Shown here: positions 8,701-18,855 of the stretch, in pieces | How positions within the stretch are numbered: position 1 is the first letter of the stretch | Layout: each line of letters starts with the position of its first letter | Assembly (NCBI GenBank): GCA_949287655.1 | Contig: CASEHD010000003.1 | Span: forward strand, 161,349-225,348 | Length of the DNA: 64,000 nucleotides | DNA from: an uncultured Christensenella sp. | GTDB lineage: Bacteria; Bacillota; Clostridia; Christensenellales; UBA3700 | Direction of reading: 5' to 3' | Made by a program: the position numbers and the translations under genes | Notes under the pieces: model-generated | What the model was told of the DNA's origin: nothing | Databases searched by the model: none | What the model saw: only the letters and a program-made list of their open reading frames with translations

Positions 8701-9525
8701 CGCGATAGTCACGATGTCCATAAGACATCTGTACTTGTCGGGTCTCGTCTTATAGAGATCTTTAAACAGCGCCTCGTATTCGTCGAGCGCCGCCTGAACG
8801 TGCGGATTGTCAGACTTTAATTTTATACCGGTTATCTCAGTCGCGAAAGTCGTGTGGCGGCAGTGATCCGACCAGTAAGTGTCGATGACCTTAACCTCTG
8901 TCTCAGACGGGTCTCTGCCCTCTCTCTTAAAATAATCGCGGACGAAAATAAGATCTTCTACGCTCATCGCAAAGCCCTTGCTCTCGTGATAACCGGCGAT
9001 CTCCTCGTCGCTCATCTTTATAAACCCGTCTATCGTCGGAACGGTGAGATTGAGTTCGACTTTCTGTTCGAGAGTTTCGGGAATGATAAAATCGCCCTCT
9101 CTGCTCTCGACCGGATTGATAAGGAAATGCTTTATCTTATTAAGTTTTTCGTCATCGACGCCTTTCACCGCATATACGGTCGCGCACTTTATCAGCGGTC
9201 TTCTGCCCATCGAAAGAAGCTGAACGCACTGCATCGCGCTGTCCGCTCTCTGGTCGTACTGACCGGGAAGATACTCTGTCACGAACACTTTGAAGCCGTC
9301 GAGTGCGGGAAGTTCGTCCTCATAGATATCGTCCACGGGCGGCTCGCTGAAAATAGTCGTCTTAGCCCTGTCGAAAATATCCTTTTCGAGTCCTTCGACG
9401 TCGTAGCGGATGAACAATCTGACAGCGTCCGCGGCGATGCCGAGCACGTTGTTCACGTCCGATCTGACCTTTTGCGCGCTCACGTCGTAGCCGCTCTTTT
9501 TCTCAACAAAAATTCTCTTAACCAT
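5785..9525 (-). CDS. purL: Phosphoribosylformylglycinamidine synthase, single-chain form
   Basis: This 1246-residue enzyme makes FGAM from FGAR, glutamine and ATP, step four of purine synthesis. Order of domains: N-terminal PurS-like region, linker, two AIR-synthase-like halves (for example TYWSDHCRHTTF, FKNETHNHPTEIEPFGGAATC, GGKDSMSGTF) and a C-terminal glutamine amidotransferase with the nucleophile C1087 (GICNGFQ) and the H1154-G-E1156 pair (SHGEGRF). Having all parts in one chain matches the long clostridial/proteobacterial type, so no separate purS or purQ is expected. Thirteen bases separate it from purD, and it is last in the cluster. Confidence 0.97.
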   Translation of the reverse strand: MVKRIFVEKKSGYDVSAQKVRSDVNNVLGIAADAVRLFIRYDVEGLEKDIFDRAKTTIFSEPPVDDIYEDELPALDGFKVFVTEYLPGQYDQRADSAMQCVQLLSMGRRPLIKCATVYAVKGVDDEKLNKIKHFLINPVESREGDFIIPETLEQKVELNLTVPTIDGFIKMSDEEIAGYHESKGFAMSVEDLIFVRDYFKREGRDPSETEVKVIDTYWSDHCRHTTFATEITGIKLKSDNPHVQAALDEYEALFKDLYKTRPDKYRCLMDIVTIAVKELKRRGKLDNLDVSDEINACSVRVNVDVDGKDEEWLIMFKNETHNHPTEIEPFGGAATCLGGAIRDPLSGRTFVYQAMRVTGCADPREPVEKTLKGKLPQRVITKTAAAGYSSYGNQIGLATGQVSEMYHEGYKAKRLETGYVIAGAPAANVVRRKPVEGDVIVLLGGDTGRDGCGGATGSSKAHTEKSVEVCGAEVQKGNPPTERKIQRLFRNPDVSRLIVKCNDFGAGGVSVAIGELADSLDIFLDKVPKKYEGLSGTELAISESQERMAVVLDKNDVDKFVAAAKEENLGATAVAVVTDNGRMRMYFAGNCIVDLKRAFLDTNGVKQKQDAEIEETTATYLDKANTGTEKAFLAGDIKGAVLNELSRLNVCSQKGLGEMFDSTIGARTVLMPFGGKYQLTPSVVMAAKPPVKGRTDTVTVSAYACNPHLMSQSPFTGAVYSIVTSLSKLVASGVRRQTVRLSLQEFFKRLNKDPKRWGQPLSALLGALYAQLHLGVGAIGGKDSMSGTFEHIDVPPTLISFAMGISKASKLISNTVVEDKKADKIYVISLPRDEYNMPVFDKVVKLYDVMADAIEKGLIRSCNVVEEGGAVAAVLKGCLGNKVGVDMDELDEEMFAPRMGDFAVQCENADFAAEFEPRLIATLNNTHTANICGTPVRCDEMIKAFEGTLESIFPTTAPASGSVGNLICCARKPERTPQHIARPTVLIPAFPGTNCEDDTARAFERAGAKAEIFIIKNQSAADIEESVKALAAAIGKAQILAFPGGFSGGDEPDGSGKFIATTFRNPAIKDAVMDLLYNRDGLALGICNGFQALVKLGLVPYGDIREQKAEAPTLTFNNISRHVSTIVRVRVATNKSPWLSSVKVDDVFSVPVSHGEGRFVASPEELEKLIKAGQVATQYVDNNNLATMVSPFNPNGSMYGIEGIISPDGRVLGKMGHAERIDDNLYKNVEGNYDMKLFESGVKYFQ

Positions 9526-9538
9526 TTTGTCCTCTCGT

Positions 9539-10798
9539 TTATTTTTTGATGCCGATATCTCTGCGGTAGAACGCGCCTTCGAAAGACACCTTGTCGACGT
9601 TTGCGTACGCTTTCGCGCGCGCCTCGTCGATATCCTTACCCTTCGCGGTAACGCCGATGACTCTGCCGCCGCTCGTCACCAGTCTGCCTTCTTTGAACGC
9701 GGTGCCCGCGTGGTACAGCACGATATCCTTGTCGAGGTCGCCGATAGTTATCGGCACGCCCTTTTTATAGCTTTCGGGATAGCCGCCGGAAGCGATGATA
9801 ACGCATACCGCCGCGCTGTCGTCCCATTCGATATTCACGTCCGCGAGCCTTTCGTCTATTATCGCGTCGAATATCTCGTAGAGATCGGTTTTAAGACGCG
9901 GGAGCACAACCTGGGTCTCGGGGTCGCCGAAACGCGCGTTATACTCTACGACTTTTACGCCTTTATCCGTTATCATAAGCCCGAAATAAAGCACGCCTTT
10001 GAACGTTCTGCCTTCCGCGTTCATCGCGCGCATAGTCGGCAGGATTATCTTTTCCATCGTCTCTTTTTCGTGCTCTTTCGTATACGCTTTGGACGGCGAG
10101 AAAGTACCCATGCCGCCCGTGTTCAGACCTTCGTCGTTGTCGTGAGCGCGCTTGTGATCCTGAGAAGAGACCATCGGTACGATCGTCTTTCCGTCGGTAA
10201 AGCTGAGGACAGAGACCTCTTTGCCGACCATGAATTCTTCGATTATCACCTTATTGCCGGCGTCCTTGAACTTCTTGCCGACCATCATCTCGTCGAGCGC
10301 GGTCATTGCCTCTTCAACGTTCTGACATATGATAACGCCTTTGCCCAGCGCGAGACCGTCCGCCTTTACGACGAGCGGATAGGACTGCTTTTTCGCATAT
10401 TCCTTCGCCTTGTCCACGTCGTCGAATTCTTCGTACGCCGCCGTTGGTATGCCGTACTTTTTCATCAGCGCCTTACTGAACGCCTTGGAAGCTTCTATTA
10501 TCGCGGCGTTCTTACGCGGTCCGAAAGCGCGGCAGCCGTTGCTTTCGAGAAGGTCGACGAGACCGAGCGCAAGCGGATCGTCGGGCGCGACGACGGTCAT
10601 TTTAATATCGTCGTGCGCCTTTATAAACGCGAGTATGCCGTCGAAATCGGTCGCTGATATCTGAGCGCATTCAGCTATCTCAGAAATTCCCGCGTTGCCC
10701 GGAAGGCAGTATATCTTGTCCACTTTGGGACTTTTTGAAAGCGAAAGGCAGATCGCGTGTTCTCTGCCGCCGCCTCCTATAACGAGTACGCTGTTCAT
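9539..10798 (-). CDS. purD: Phosphoribosylamine-glycine ligase (GAR synthetase)
   Basis: The 419-residue ATP-grasp enzyme joins phosphoribosylamine and glycine to give GAR, step two of the purine pathway. It starts MNSVLVIGGGGREHA, the typical PurD nucleotide-binding N-terminus, after GGAGG. An in-frame ATG 69 bases upstream lies inside purH and was not used. The ATP-grasp signature VKADGLALGKGV and the C-terminal EYNARFGDPETQ motif are present. It lies 11 bases after purH and just before purL, in the leftward purine cluster. Confidence 0.97.
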   Translation of the reverse strand: MNSVLVIGGGGREHAICLSLSKSPKVDKIYCLPGNAGISEIAECAQISATDFDGILAFIKAHDDIKMTVVAPDDPLALGLVDLLESNGCRAFGPRKNAAIIEASKAFSKALMKKYGIPTAAYEEFDDVDKAKEYAKKQSYPLVVKADGLALGKGVIICQNVEEAMTALDEMMVGKKFKDAGNKVIIEEFMVGKEVSVLSFTDGKTIVPMVSSQDHKRAHDNDEGLNTGGMGTFSPSKAYTKEHEKETMEKIILPTMRAMNAEGRTFKGVLYFGLMITDKGVKVVEYNARFGDPETQVVLPRLKTDLYEIFDAIIDERLADVNIEWDDSAAVCVIIASGGYPESYKKGVPITIGDLDKDIVLYHAGTAFKEGRLVTSGGRVIGVTAKGKDIDEARAKAYANVDKVSFEGAFYRRDIGIKK

Positions 10799-10809
10799 TA
10801 CGCCCTCCG

Positions 10810-12348
10810 TCAATGTTTGAAATGTCTGTCGCCGGTGAACACCATCGCGACGCCGTTTTCGTCGCAAGCGTCGATGCTGAGCTGATCTTTTATACTGCCG
10901 CCCGGCTGCATGATAGCCGCAATGCCCGCCTTTGCCGCCGCTCTCGCGCAGTCGTCGAACGGGAAGAAAGCGTCGCTCGCGAGTACCGCGCCCTTCGTGT
11001 CCACGAGGGAGTGCGCGATAGCCTGTTCGGTCGCTCTTATGCGGTTGACCTGTCCACAGCCTATGCCGAGGATAACGCCGTCTTTCGCGATCACGATCGC
11101 GTTGGACTTAGTGTGCTTTACGACCTTCATCGCGAATACCATGTCGTCCATCTGCTTTTTGGTCGGCTCTTTCTTCGTGACCGTCTTTACCTGCGACATA
11201 TCGACGACCATTCTGTCGTACTGCTGAACGAGAAGCCCGCCGAGGACCTTTTTCATATCGTAGCAGTTGTCGGGAACGGGCGCGTTTATCGTCGGCAGTT
11301 TGAGAAGTCTGATATTCGCTTTCTGAGAAAGGATATCGAACGCTTCCTTGCTGAATGACGGAGCGACGACTATCTCGATGAATATCGAGTGTATCATCTC
11401 CGCGGTCTCCTTGTCTATCTCTCTGTTCGCCGCGACTATGCCGCCGAAGATAGAGGTCGGGTCTGCGTCGTACGCCTTCTTATACGCCTCGCTTATCGTT
11501 GCCGCGGTAGCGACTCCGCACGGATTCGCGTGCTTGACCGCGACGACGGTCGGCTCGTCGAACTCTCTGAGAAGGTCGAGCGCGCCGTTGGTGTCGTTTA
11601 TATTGTTGTAGGAAAGCTCTTTGCCGTGCAGCTGCTCCGCGCATGCGAGCGAGCCCGCGACAGGGAAAGGCTCCTTATAGAATACCGCGTGCTGGCGCGG
11701 ATTTTCGCCGTATCTCATATCCTGCGCCTTGTCGAACGCGAGGGTAAGCTGATCGGGGAATTCAATGCCCTGCTTCTGCCTTAAATAGTTGGCGATGAGG
11801 GTGTCGTAATATGAGGTATGCTGGTATACCTTGTACATAAGACGGAACTTGGTCTCTCTTGTAACGCCTCCGTTTGCGAGTTCTTCGAGCACGGTCGCGT
11901 AGTCCTTCGGGTCGACGATGACGGCGACGTCCTGGTAATTCTTCGCCGCGCTTCTCAGCATCGTGGGACCGCCGATATCTATGTTTTCGACAGCTTCGGC
12001 AAGCTCTACGCCCGGCTTTGAGATCGTCTGCTTGAACGGATAGAGGTTGACGACGACGATGTCGATCGGAGTGATGTTCATCTTTTCGAGGAAGTCCATA
12101 TGCTCCTTATTGCTTCTCATTGCGAGAAGTCCCGCGTGCACGTTGGGGTGCAGGGTCTTTACTCTGCCGTCGAGACATTCCGGGAAACCGGTGACCGAAC
12201 TGATGTCGATAGCGTCCACGCCCGCCGCCTGCAGGGCTTTCAGAGTACCGCCCGTCGAAACGATCTCGTAACCGTAGCCGCAAAGGCTCTTTGCAAACTC
12301 AACAATTCCCGTCTTGTCGGAAACACTGATCAATGCTCTTTTTTTCAT
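10810..12348 (-). CDS. purH: Bifunctional AICAR transformylase / IMP cyclohydrolase
   Basis: The 512-residue enzyme performs the last two steps to IMP. Residues 1-145 form the methylglyoxal-synthase-like IMP cyclohydrolase domain ([14 protein letters not shown]). The rest is the AICAR formyltransferase domain, with the active-site pair K272-H273 in VKHANPCG. It starts after GAGGAG. A 167-bp gap and a weak hairpin lie between it and purN, so purH-purD-purL may be partly uncoupled from the upstream genes. Confidence 0.97.
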   Translation of the reverse strand: MKKRALISVSDKTGIVEFAKSLCGYGYEIVSTGGTLKALQAAGVDAIDISSVTGFPECLDGRVKTLHPNVHAGLLAMRSNKEHMDFLEKMNITPIDIVVVNLYPFKQTISKPGVELAEAVENIDIGGPTMLRSAAKNYQDVAVIVDPKDYATVLEELANGGVTRETKFRLMYKVYQHTSYYDTLIANYLRQKQGIEFPDQLTLAFDKAQDMRYGENPRQHAVFYKEPFPVAGSLACAEQLHGKELSYNNINDTNGALDLLREFDEPTVVAVKHANPCGVATAATISEAYKKAYDADPTSIFGGIVAANREIDKETAEMIHSIFIEIVVAPSFSKEAFDILSQKANIRLLKLPTINAPVPDNCYDMKKVLGGLLVQQYDRMVVDMSQVKTVTKKEPTKKQMDDMVFAMKVVKHTKSNAIVIAKDGVILGIGCGQVNRIRATEQAIAHSLVDTKGAVLASDAFFPFDDCARAAAKAGIAAIMQPGGSIKDQLSIDACDENGVAMVFTGDRHFKH

Positions 12349-12491
12349 CTTACGCTCCTCAAATTTATTGATTTCAAAATATTTGATATATTTTCGTATA
12401 CGCGCATCCGGCTGAATAAGCCGCGCGTCTTTAACCTAACCTGCCAGCATACGCGTCCGTATGCCTGCGTGTACGCCCGCGCAACGCGCGA

Positions 12492-12529
12492 ATAAAAAGA
12501 GAAAAGGCAATTATATCAATTGTCTTTTC
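12492..12529 (-). terminator. Possible intrinsic terminator or attenuator between purN and purH
   Basis: Minus-strand hairpin GAAAAG-a-CAATT / AATTG-c-CTTTTC with loop GATAT, followed by TCTTTTTATT. It overlaps the last codons and stop of purN. The A/T-rich stem makes it weak, which would lower but not stop expression of purH-purD-purL. No clear second promoter was seen in the 167-bp gap. Confidence 0.5.
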
Positions 12530-13106
12530 CGCAAAGAAAACGCACCGCGTACGGCAGCAACTGGTGTTCGGTCTCAAGGACACGCGCCTGCAATGTTTCG
12601 GGGGTGTCCCCTTCCTCGACCTTTACCCTCTGCTGAACGATTATTTCGCCGGTATCTGTGCCCTCGTCGACGTAATGAACGGTCGCGCCGCTGACCTTAT
12701 CCCCGCTCGCGAGCACGGAAGCGTGTACTTTAAGACCGTACATCCCCTTGCCGCAATGCGCGGGTATCAGCGACGGATGAATGTTTATCATCCGTCCTCT
12801 GTACGCCGAAACGAGTTTTTCGGTGACTATGCCCAGATAGCCTGCGAGAACTACAAGATCGACGTCGTAAGCGGCAATATAATTTATTATCGCCTCGTCT
12901 CTCTTTACGCAGTCCCTGTCGTAGTCTTTAAGCGCGAATACCGCGCTGTCTATGCCGTGTTTTTCAGCTCTTTCCAGCCCGTATATGCCCGCTTTCGACG
13001 CGACAACGCAGACGACCTTGCCGTCAATGTAACCGCTTTCGCAACCGTCGATAACGCTCTGCATATCGCTGCCGGAGCCCGAAATGAATACGGCGATCTT
13101 CTTCAT
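12516..13106 (-). CDS. purN: Phosphoribosylglycinamide formyltransferase
   Basis: The 196-residue enzyme transfers a formyl group from 10-formyl-tetrahydrofolate to GAR (step three). It has the glycine-rich start [11 protein letters not shown], and the catalytic set N108, H110 ([13 protein letters not shown]) and D151 ([10 protein letters not shown]). Its ATG overlaps the stop of purM by four bases (ATGA), showing translational coupling. Length is normal for the family. Confidence 0.97.
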   Translation of the reverse strand: MKKIAVFISGSGSDMQSVIDGCESGYIDGKVVCVVASKAGIYGLERAEKHGIDSAVFALKDYDRDCVKRDEAIINYIAAYDVDLVVLAGYLGIVTEKLVSAYRGRMINIHPSLIPAHCGKGMYGLKVHASVLASGDKVSGATVHYVDEGTDTGEIIVQQRVKVEEGDTPETLQARVLETEHQLLPYAVRFLCGKDN

Positions 13107-14119
13107 AACTCAACGCCCTCTTTTGCCGTGACTTCGCCGATCACATACGCCTTTTCGCCCAATGCTTCCAGTTCTTTTACGACGTCTTCCGCGATAGAGG
13201 GATCTACCGCCATGACGAGACCTATGCCCATATTGAAGGTGTTGCACATCTTGCGGTCGTCTATGCCCGCTATCTCCTGAAGCGCCTTGAATATGCGCGG
13301 CAGCGGATAAGAAGACCTGTCGATTGAAATGCCGAGACCCTTCGGGATGATTCTGGGTATATTCTCGATAAAGCCGCCGCCCGTGATATGAGCGATACCC
13401 TTAATCTCGAATTTTTCGATTATCGAAAGCACGGTCTTTACGTATATCCTCGTCGGGGTCAACACGAGTTCCGCGGGAGTACAGCCGAGAGTTTCGTTGT
13501 ACTTGTTAAGGCTTTCCTTGTCCTCGCCGAACAGCTTTCTGACGAGAGAATAGCCGTTGCTGTGCACGCCGCTGGACGCAAGACCTATAAGCTTGTCGCC
13601 CGCCTTTATGCTCTTGCCGTTGATGATCTTGTTCTTCTTTACGATACCGACCGCAAAGCCCGCGATGTCGTATTCGTCTTTCGCGTAAAAACCGGGCATT
13701 TCCGCGGTCTCGCCGCCTATGAGCGCGCAACCCGACTGACGGCAGCCTTCGCATACGCCCTTTACGATGTCCGCGACCTTTACCGGCTCAAGCTTTGACA
13801 GCGCGATATAGTCGAGGAAGAAAAGCGGCTTCGCGCCCTGGCATACGATATCGTTGACGCACATCGCGACCGCGTCGATGCCGACCGTGTCGTGTTTGTC
13901 CAGAACGAACGCGTATTTGAGTTTCGTGCCCACGCCGTCCGTACCCGCGACGAGGCAATCGCCGTCCTCTTTGTCGTCCAGCGCGTAAAAACCTCCGAAA
14001 CTGCCCAGGTCGCCCAATACGCTGTCGTTGTACGTCGTCTTGACGTACTGCTTCATAAGCTTGACCGCTTCGTATCCCGCTTCGACGTCGACGCCTGCGG
14101 ATTTGTAATCAATAGCCAT
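13103..14119 (-). CDS. purM: Phosphoribosylformylglycinamidine cyclo-ligase (AIR synthetase)
   Basis: The 338-residue enzyme closes the imidazole ring, turning FGAM into AIR with ATP. Family motifs include [18 protein letters not shown] and [11 protein letters not shown], and the C-terminal [13 protein letters not shown]. It lies between purC (30 bases upstream) and purN (overlapping) in the leftward cluster. Confidence 0.97.
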   Translation of the reverse strand: MAIDYKSAGVDVEAGYEAVKLMKQYVKTTYNDSVLGDLGSFGGFYALDDKEDGDCLVAGTDGVGTKLKYAFVLDKHDTVGIDAVAMCVNDIVCQGAKPLFFLDYIALSKLEPVKVADIVKGVCEGCRQSGCALIGGETAEMPGFYAKDEYDIAGFAVGIVKKNKIINGKSIKAGDKLIGLASSGVHSNGYSLVRKLFGEDKESLNKYNETLGCTPAELVLTPTRIYVKTVLSIIEKFEIKGIAHITGGGFIENIPRIIPKGLGISIDRSSYPLPRIFKALQEIAGIDDRKMCNTFNMGIGLVMAVDPSIAEDVVKELEALGEKAYVIGEVTAKEGVEL

Positions 14120-14149
14120 AAAAACTCCTTTGTGTCCTTAAAGTCTGAA

Positions 14150-14860
14150 TTATTCGAGACCCATTCTCTTCTTTATCTCTCTGTAACCCTTGTCTACGTC
14201 GTCCATATCGCGGCGGAAACGGTCTTTGTCCAGCTTTTCGCCCGTCTTTGCGTCCCAGAAACGGCAGGTGTCCGGAGATATCTCGTCCGCGAGGATAATG
14301 TCTCCCTTGTAACGTCCGAACTCGAGCTTGAAGTCGACGAGCTCGACGCCGATCTCTCTGAAATACTCGCAAAGGATATCGTTGACCTTGAGCGCGAGAG
14401 TCTTTATCTTCTCGACTTCTTCCTTCGTCGCAAGCTCCATCGCATAAACGTGATAGTCGTTTATCATCGGATCGCCGAGATCGTCGTTCTTATAGCTGAA
14501 TTCAAGAACGGTGCACGCGAGTTTCTTGCCTTCGGGTATGCCCAGCCTCTTGGACATCGAGCCCGCGGCGATGTTGCGTACGATGACTTCGAGCGGAACG
14601 ATCCGGACTTTCTTTACGTAGGTTTCTCTTTCGTTGATCTGCTCTATGTAGTGAGTGGGAACGCCCTTGCTTTCAAGCAGCTTGAAAAGATGATTGCTGC
14701 AAACGTTGTTTACAACGCCCTTGCCCGTGATCGTGCCCTTTTTAATGCCGTTGAACGCGGTAGCGTCGTCCTTGTAGGAAACGAGGACCACGTCGGGATC
14801 GGTCGTCAGATACACTTTTTTTGCTTTACCTTCATAAAGTTGGGTTGTTCTTTCCATCAC
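14150..14860 (-). CDS. purC: SAICAR synthetase
   Basis: The 236-residue enzyme couples CAIR with aspartate using ATP. It shows the PurC N-terminus [10 protein letters not shown], the VVRNIAAGS motif and LVDFKLEFG followed by [14 protein letters not shown], all typical. Its start overlaps the purE stop (ATGA, 14857-14860). Confidence 0.97.
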   Translation of the reverse strand: MMERTTQLYEGKAKKVYLTTDPDVVLVSYKDDATAFNGIKKGTITGKGVVNNVCSNHLFKLLESKGVPTHYIEQINERETYVKKVRIVPLEVIVRNIAAGSMSKRLGIPEGKKLACTVLEFSYKNDDLGDPMINDYHVYAMELATKEEVEKIKTLALKVNDILCEYFREIGVELVDFKLEFGRYKGDIILADEISPDTCRFWDAKTGEKLDKDRFRRDMDDVDKGYREIKKRMGLE

Positions 14861-15348
14861 TTTAACTCCTTTTGCAACTTTGTGTCGTCTTGTTGTATTT
14901 TCTGAGCAAGGTTACTCTTGTAATCCTGCAATTTTTTCATAAGAACGGGATACTTGACAGCGAGTATCTGCACCGCGAGAAGTCCCGCGTTGAGACCGCC
15001 GTTTATCGCTACGCACGCAACCGGTATGCCGCCCGGCATCTGCACCATGGAAAGAAGGCTGTCCAGCCCGTCCATTGTAGAGCTTTTGACCGGAAGACCG
15101 ATGACCGGCAGCGGAGTGAAACTGGCGATAACTCCGCCGAGGTGCGCCGCCTTTCCCGCCGCGCAGATAATGACCTCGATATTGTTGTCCGCAGCGGACA
15201 CCGCGAACTCGTGAGCAAGCTCCGGGGTACGGTGAGCGGAAATAACTCTCGCTTCGACGTCGACGTCAAAGCTTTTCAGAATATCGATCGCCGGTTTTAC
15301 GACGTCGAGATCGCTGATACTTCCCATGATAACAGCAACTTTTGCCAT
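14857..15348 (-). CDS. purE: N5-carboxyaminoimidazole ribonucleotide mutase / AIR carboxylase-type PurE
   Basis: The 163-residue protein carries the PurE motifs GSISDLD (9-15), SAHRTPE with H39, and AGKAAHLGG. PurE enzymes make CAIR, either from N5-CAIR (class I, needing PurK) or directly from AIR and CO2 (class II). No purK is in the window, so the class is open. It is the first gene of the purine cluster and has a good promoter just upstream. No guanine/adenine riboswitch core was recognised in its short leader. Confidence 0.95.
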   Translation of the reverse strand: MAKVAVIMGSISDLDVVKPAIDILKSFDVDVEARVISAHRTPELAHEFAVSAADNNIEVIICAAGKAAHLGGVIASFTPLPVIGLPVKSSTMDGLDSLLSMVQMPGGIPVACVAINGGLNAGLLAVQILAVKYPVLMKKLQDYKSNLAQKIQQDDTKLQKELK

Positions 15349-15415
15349 AAAGATCTCCTTGACTTACGCGGCTTAAAAAACGAAAGGCTCGTCGCCGCGC
15401 GAATTTAATATTTAA

Positions 15416-15444
15416 ATTCTACCATAAAAGAAATTTTTATACAA
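15416..15444 (-). promoter_or_regulatory. Promoter of the purine gene cluster
   Basis: Minus strand TTGTAT (15439-15444), 17-bp spacer, TAGAAT (15416-15421). It leaves a leader of about 60 nt before purE. No PurR-box-like CGAA repeat was noticed. Confidence 0.65.
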
Positions 15445-16038
15445 GAGAAAAGCGCTCAAAAATAAACTAAATTAAGTCTGTTCATACCAAAATTTTCCCG
15501 GCGCAAAACTTGAAAAAAGTATTTTTCAGTAACGATTTTTCAGACTTTGATTTTTTCGCGAAAATCACGACGGACATTGAATTTTTGGCAGTTATCCACA
15601 GAGTTTTCCACATTTTGAGCGAGTTATCCACAAAAAAATCCGATTATTCATAAAATATCGCAAGTTTTTATCACGGGAAAATCGCGTTAAAACGCACACA
15701 AAGCGCAAAAAATTCAGACGCCGGTCGACCGCGCATCGCGCCGCTTGTCCGCGCTTTTATTCATTCTATGAATTTTATGCAAAACCGGATACTCTTTTGT
15801 ACAAAAAATTACAGCTTTGAAGAAGGATTTTACGACGCCTTTTATATAATTTTTGGATATAGAAACGGTACTGTAATTTACTTCATTTTAATCAAAATTA
15901 CTTTACTTGTATTCACCGCGTTTTTTCTGTTTCAAATACGCTTTCGCTGTTTTTACCTTTCTTATCCGACTTCTCAGCCGTTATCGCGGAAAATGCGAAA
16001 AACCGATTCGTCTTGTCTTTTAAAACATTCCCTGCCGG
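15445..16038. other. Gene-free region between the purine promoter and the gdhA terminator
   Basis: Apart from the DnaA-box cluster, no convincing gene is seen. A 97-codon open frame at 15768-16061 on the plus strand lacks a ribosome site, recognisable motifs and neighbours' codon use. The stretch is A/T-rich with short runs of A and T. Confidence 0.6.
15592..15632. promoter_or_regulatory. Cluster of DnaA-box-like sequences
   Basis: Two exact TTATCCACA boxes (15592-15600 and 15624-15632) flank TTTTCCACA (15604-15612), all in the same direction within 41 bp. A weaker TTATTCATA lies just after. TTATCCACA is the classic DnaA-binding nonamer. They sit in an A/T-rich gap of 748 bp between purE and gdhA. 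Confidence 0.6.
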
Positions 16039-16040
16039 AT

Positions 16041-16082
16041 AAAAAAATCCGCCTTCCGTAAAACGGAAAGCGGACGGTGTTT
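16041..16082 (-). terminator. Intrinsic terminator of gdhA
   Basis: Minus-strand stem TCCGCtTTCCG / CGGAAgGCGGA around TTTTA followed by TTTTTTT, 15 bp after the gdhA stop. Confidence 0.85.
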
Positions 16083-16096
16083 TTGATTTTATAAAC

Positions 16097-17521
<1,425 letters not shown>

Positions 17522-17667
17522 TTAAAAAATCTTAAAAAAATTCTCAATGATGTCTATTTTTTGTATATAACGCGCGTGTAGCGCGCCCGCAAGCGCGCCC
17601 TCGTCTCTTTTTCCGCAACGCACTTAATACACGCTTTCAGCTTTTTTGTATACTCAAAAATAGTGGA

Positions 17668-17735
17668 TTTTATGCAATTACAAACGATTAACTGACTGAA
17701 TATGTCATATTTTTTGTTGACTATTTTGCATAAAA
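17668..17735. promoter_or_regulatory. Widely spaced inverted repeat, possible operator of the WYL regulator
   Basis: TTTTATGCAA at 17668-17677 is repeated exactly in reverse as TTGCATAAAA at 17726-17735. The second arm lies within the spacer of the regulator's promoter. A DNA loop or two half-sites bound by the regulator itself would explain the layout; this is inference. Confidence 0.5.
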
Positions 17736-17745
17736 ACTATAAAAT
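17717..17745 (+). promoter_or_regulatory. Promoter of the WYL-domain regulator
   Basis: TTGACT (17717-17722), 17-bp spacer, TAAAAT (17740-17745), followed by AAGGAG before the start codon. The spacer contains one arm of an inverted repeat. Confidence 0.75.
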
Positions 17746-17766
17746 ATTCATAAGGAGCGTATAATT

Positions 17767-18693
17767 ATGATTGAAAATCTGTTTACGATGCTTATAGAGC
17801 TGCTTAACAACGACGTGCTGACCGCCGAAGAGCTGGCGGCAAAGCTGGAAATAAGCCCTCGCACCGTCTACCGCTACGTCGACGCACTGAGCGGCGCGCA
17901 TATCCCCGTCTACTGTCAGAAGGGGCGCGGCGGCGGCATAATGATCGGCGACGATTTCAAATTAAGCGCAAACTATTTCACAAAAGACGAATTGCAACTC
18001 ATATTGGCGGCGCTGGACGCGATACAGCCCAGAAGCGACAAGGTGAACGCCGTGATAAAAAAGCTTTCCTCTGTCAAGAACGTCAGAAGCGCGCAGCAAG
18101 GCGGGTTCTTCAACGAAGATTTCGTCGTGGACAACGCGAATACTCTCCTTTCAAATCCCAAACTCGCCGCCAAATTCGACGCGCTCGCGACCGCTAAGAA
18201 AGAGAAGCGCACGGTCAGGATATGTTACCACAACCGCGTAGGCGAAATAAGCGAAAGAGACGTTCAGCCGTACGCTTTCGTGCTTTCGAATAACAACTGG
18301 TACGTTTACGCGTTCTGTCTCAGAGACAACGCTCTGAGGCTGTTCAAGATCTCGCGTATCACTCATATAATACTGCTGGACACGAAATACCAGATCCCCG
18401 CCTACGAAAAGGAATGGAATCTTTACGACCCGACCCAGAAGGAAAAGGTCAGAATAACTCTCAAAGTGACCGAAGCGGCGCGTTACGACGTTGAAGAATG
18501 GCTGGGAATAGAAAACGTCAACCGCGCGCAGGACGGATCGTACTATATCGCGCAGGGCGAAGTTTACGACAACGAGGCGACATTGAGGAAACTCGTCGGT
18601 TTCGGCGCGGACGCGGAAGTCCTGCTGCCCGTTTCGGTAAGGAATAAGGTTGCCGACGCCGTCGCGAAAGCAGGCGCGCTGTACCGCGGCTGA
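17767..18693 (+). CDS. HTH plus WYL-domain transcriptional regulator (YafY type)
   Basis: The 308-residue protein begins with a DeoR/HTH_11-like winged helix (about 8-62: LLNNDVLTAEELAAKLEISPRT... then a GRGGGI wing). It continues with a WYL domain (about 140-215) in which the name-giving triplet reads W178-Y179-V180, and a C-terminal WCX extension. WYL regulators bind nucleotide or nucleic acid ligands and control DNA repair, defence or metabolic genes. It is alone and divergent from gdhA, so gdhA or itself are the likely targets. Confidence 0.9.
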   Translation: MIENLFTMLIELLNNDVLTAEELAAKLEISPRTVYRYVDALSGAHIPVYCQKGRGGGIMIGDDFKLSANYFTKDELQLILAALDAIQPRSDKVNAVIKKLSSVKNVRSAQQGGFFNEDFVVDNANTLLSNPKLAAKFDALATAKKEKRTVRICYHNRVGEISERDVQPYAFVLSNNNWYVYAFCLRDNALRLFKISRITHIILLDTKYQIPAYEKEWNLYDPTQKEKVRITLKVTEAARYDVEEWLGIENVNRAQDGSYYIAQGEVYDNEATLRKLVGFGADAEVLLPVSVRNKVADAVAKAGALYRG

Positions 18694-18792
18694 CAAGTTT
18701 TTTACGCCCCCAGGCGATAGCTTTCCAAAACGCGTTTGCTTTCAGCGCCGGGCTCAAAATCCTTTTTATGATCCGATATCCGTTTTTTATAT

Positions 18793-18832
18793 AAAAAAGC
18801 CCTCGGAACGGCAGCGTTCCGAGGGCTTTTTT
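18793..18832. terminator. Bidirectional terminator between the WYL regulator and thrS
   Basis: Perfect 12-bp stem GCCCTCGGAACG / CGTTCCGAGGGC around GCAG, with A-run on the left and T-run on the right. It can end transcripts of both convergent genes. Confidence 0.9.
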
Positions 18833-18855
18833 ACCTTATTTCCTTTTCCGGATTA

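Noticed and set aside
15592..15632. Chromosome origin (oriC) at the DnaA boxes
   Set aside because: No dnaA, dnaN or other origin genes nearby and only three boxes; kept as a DnaA-box cluster only.
15768..16061. 97-codon open frame on the plus strand
   Set aside because: No ribosome site, no motif, A/T-rich gap, runs into the gdhA terminator region.
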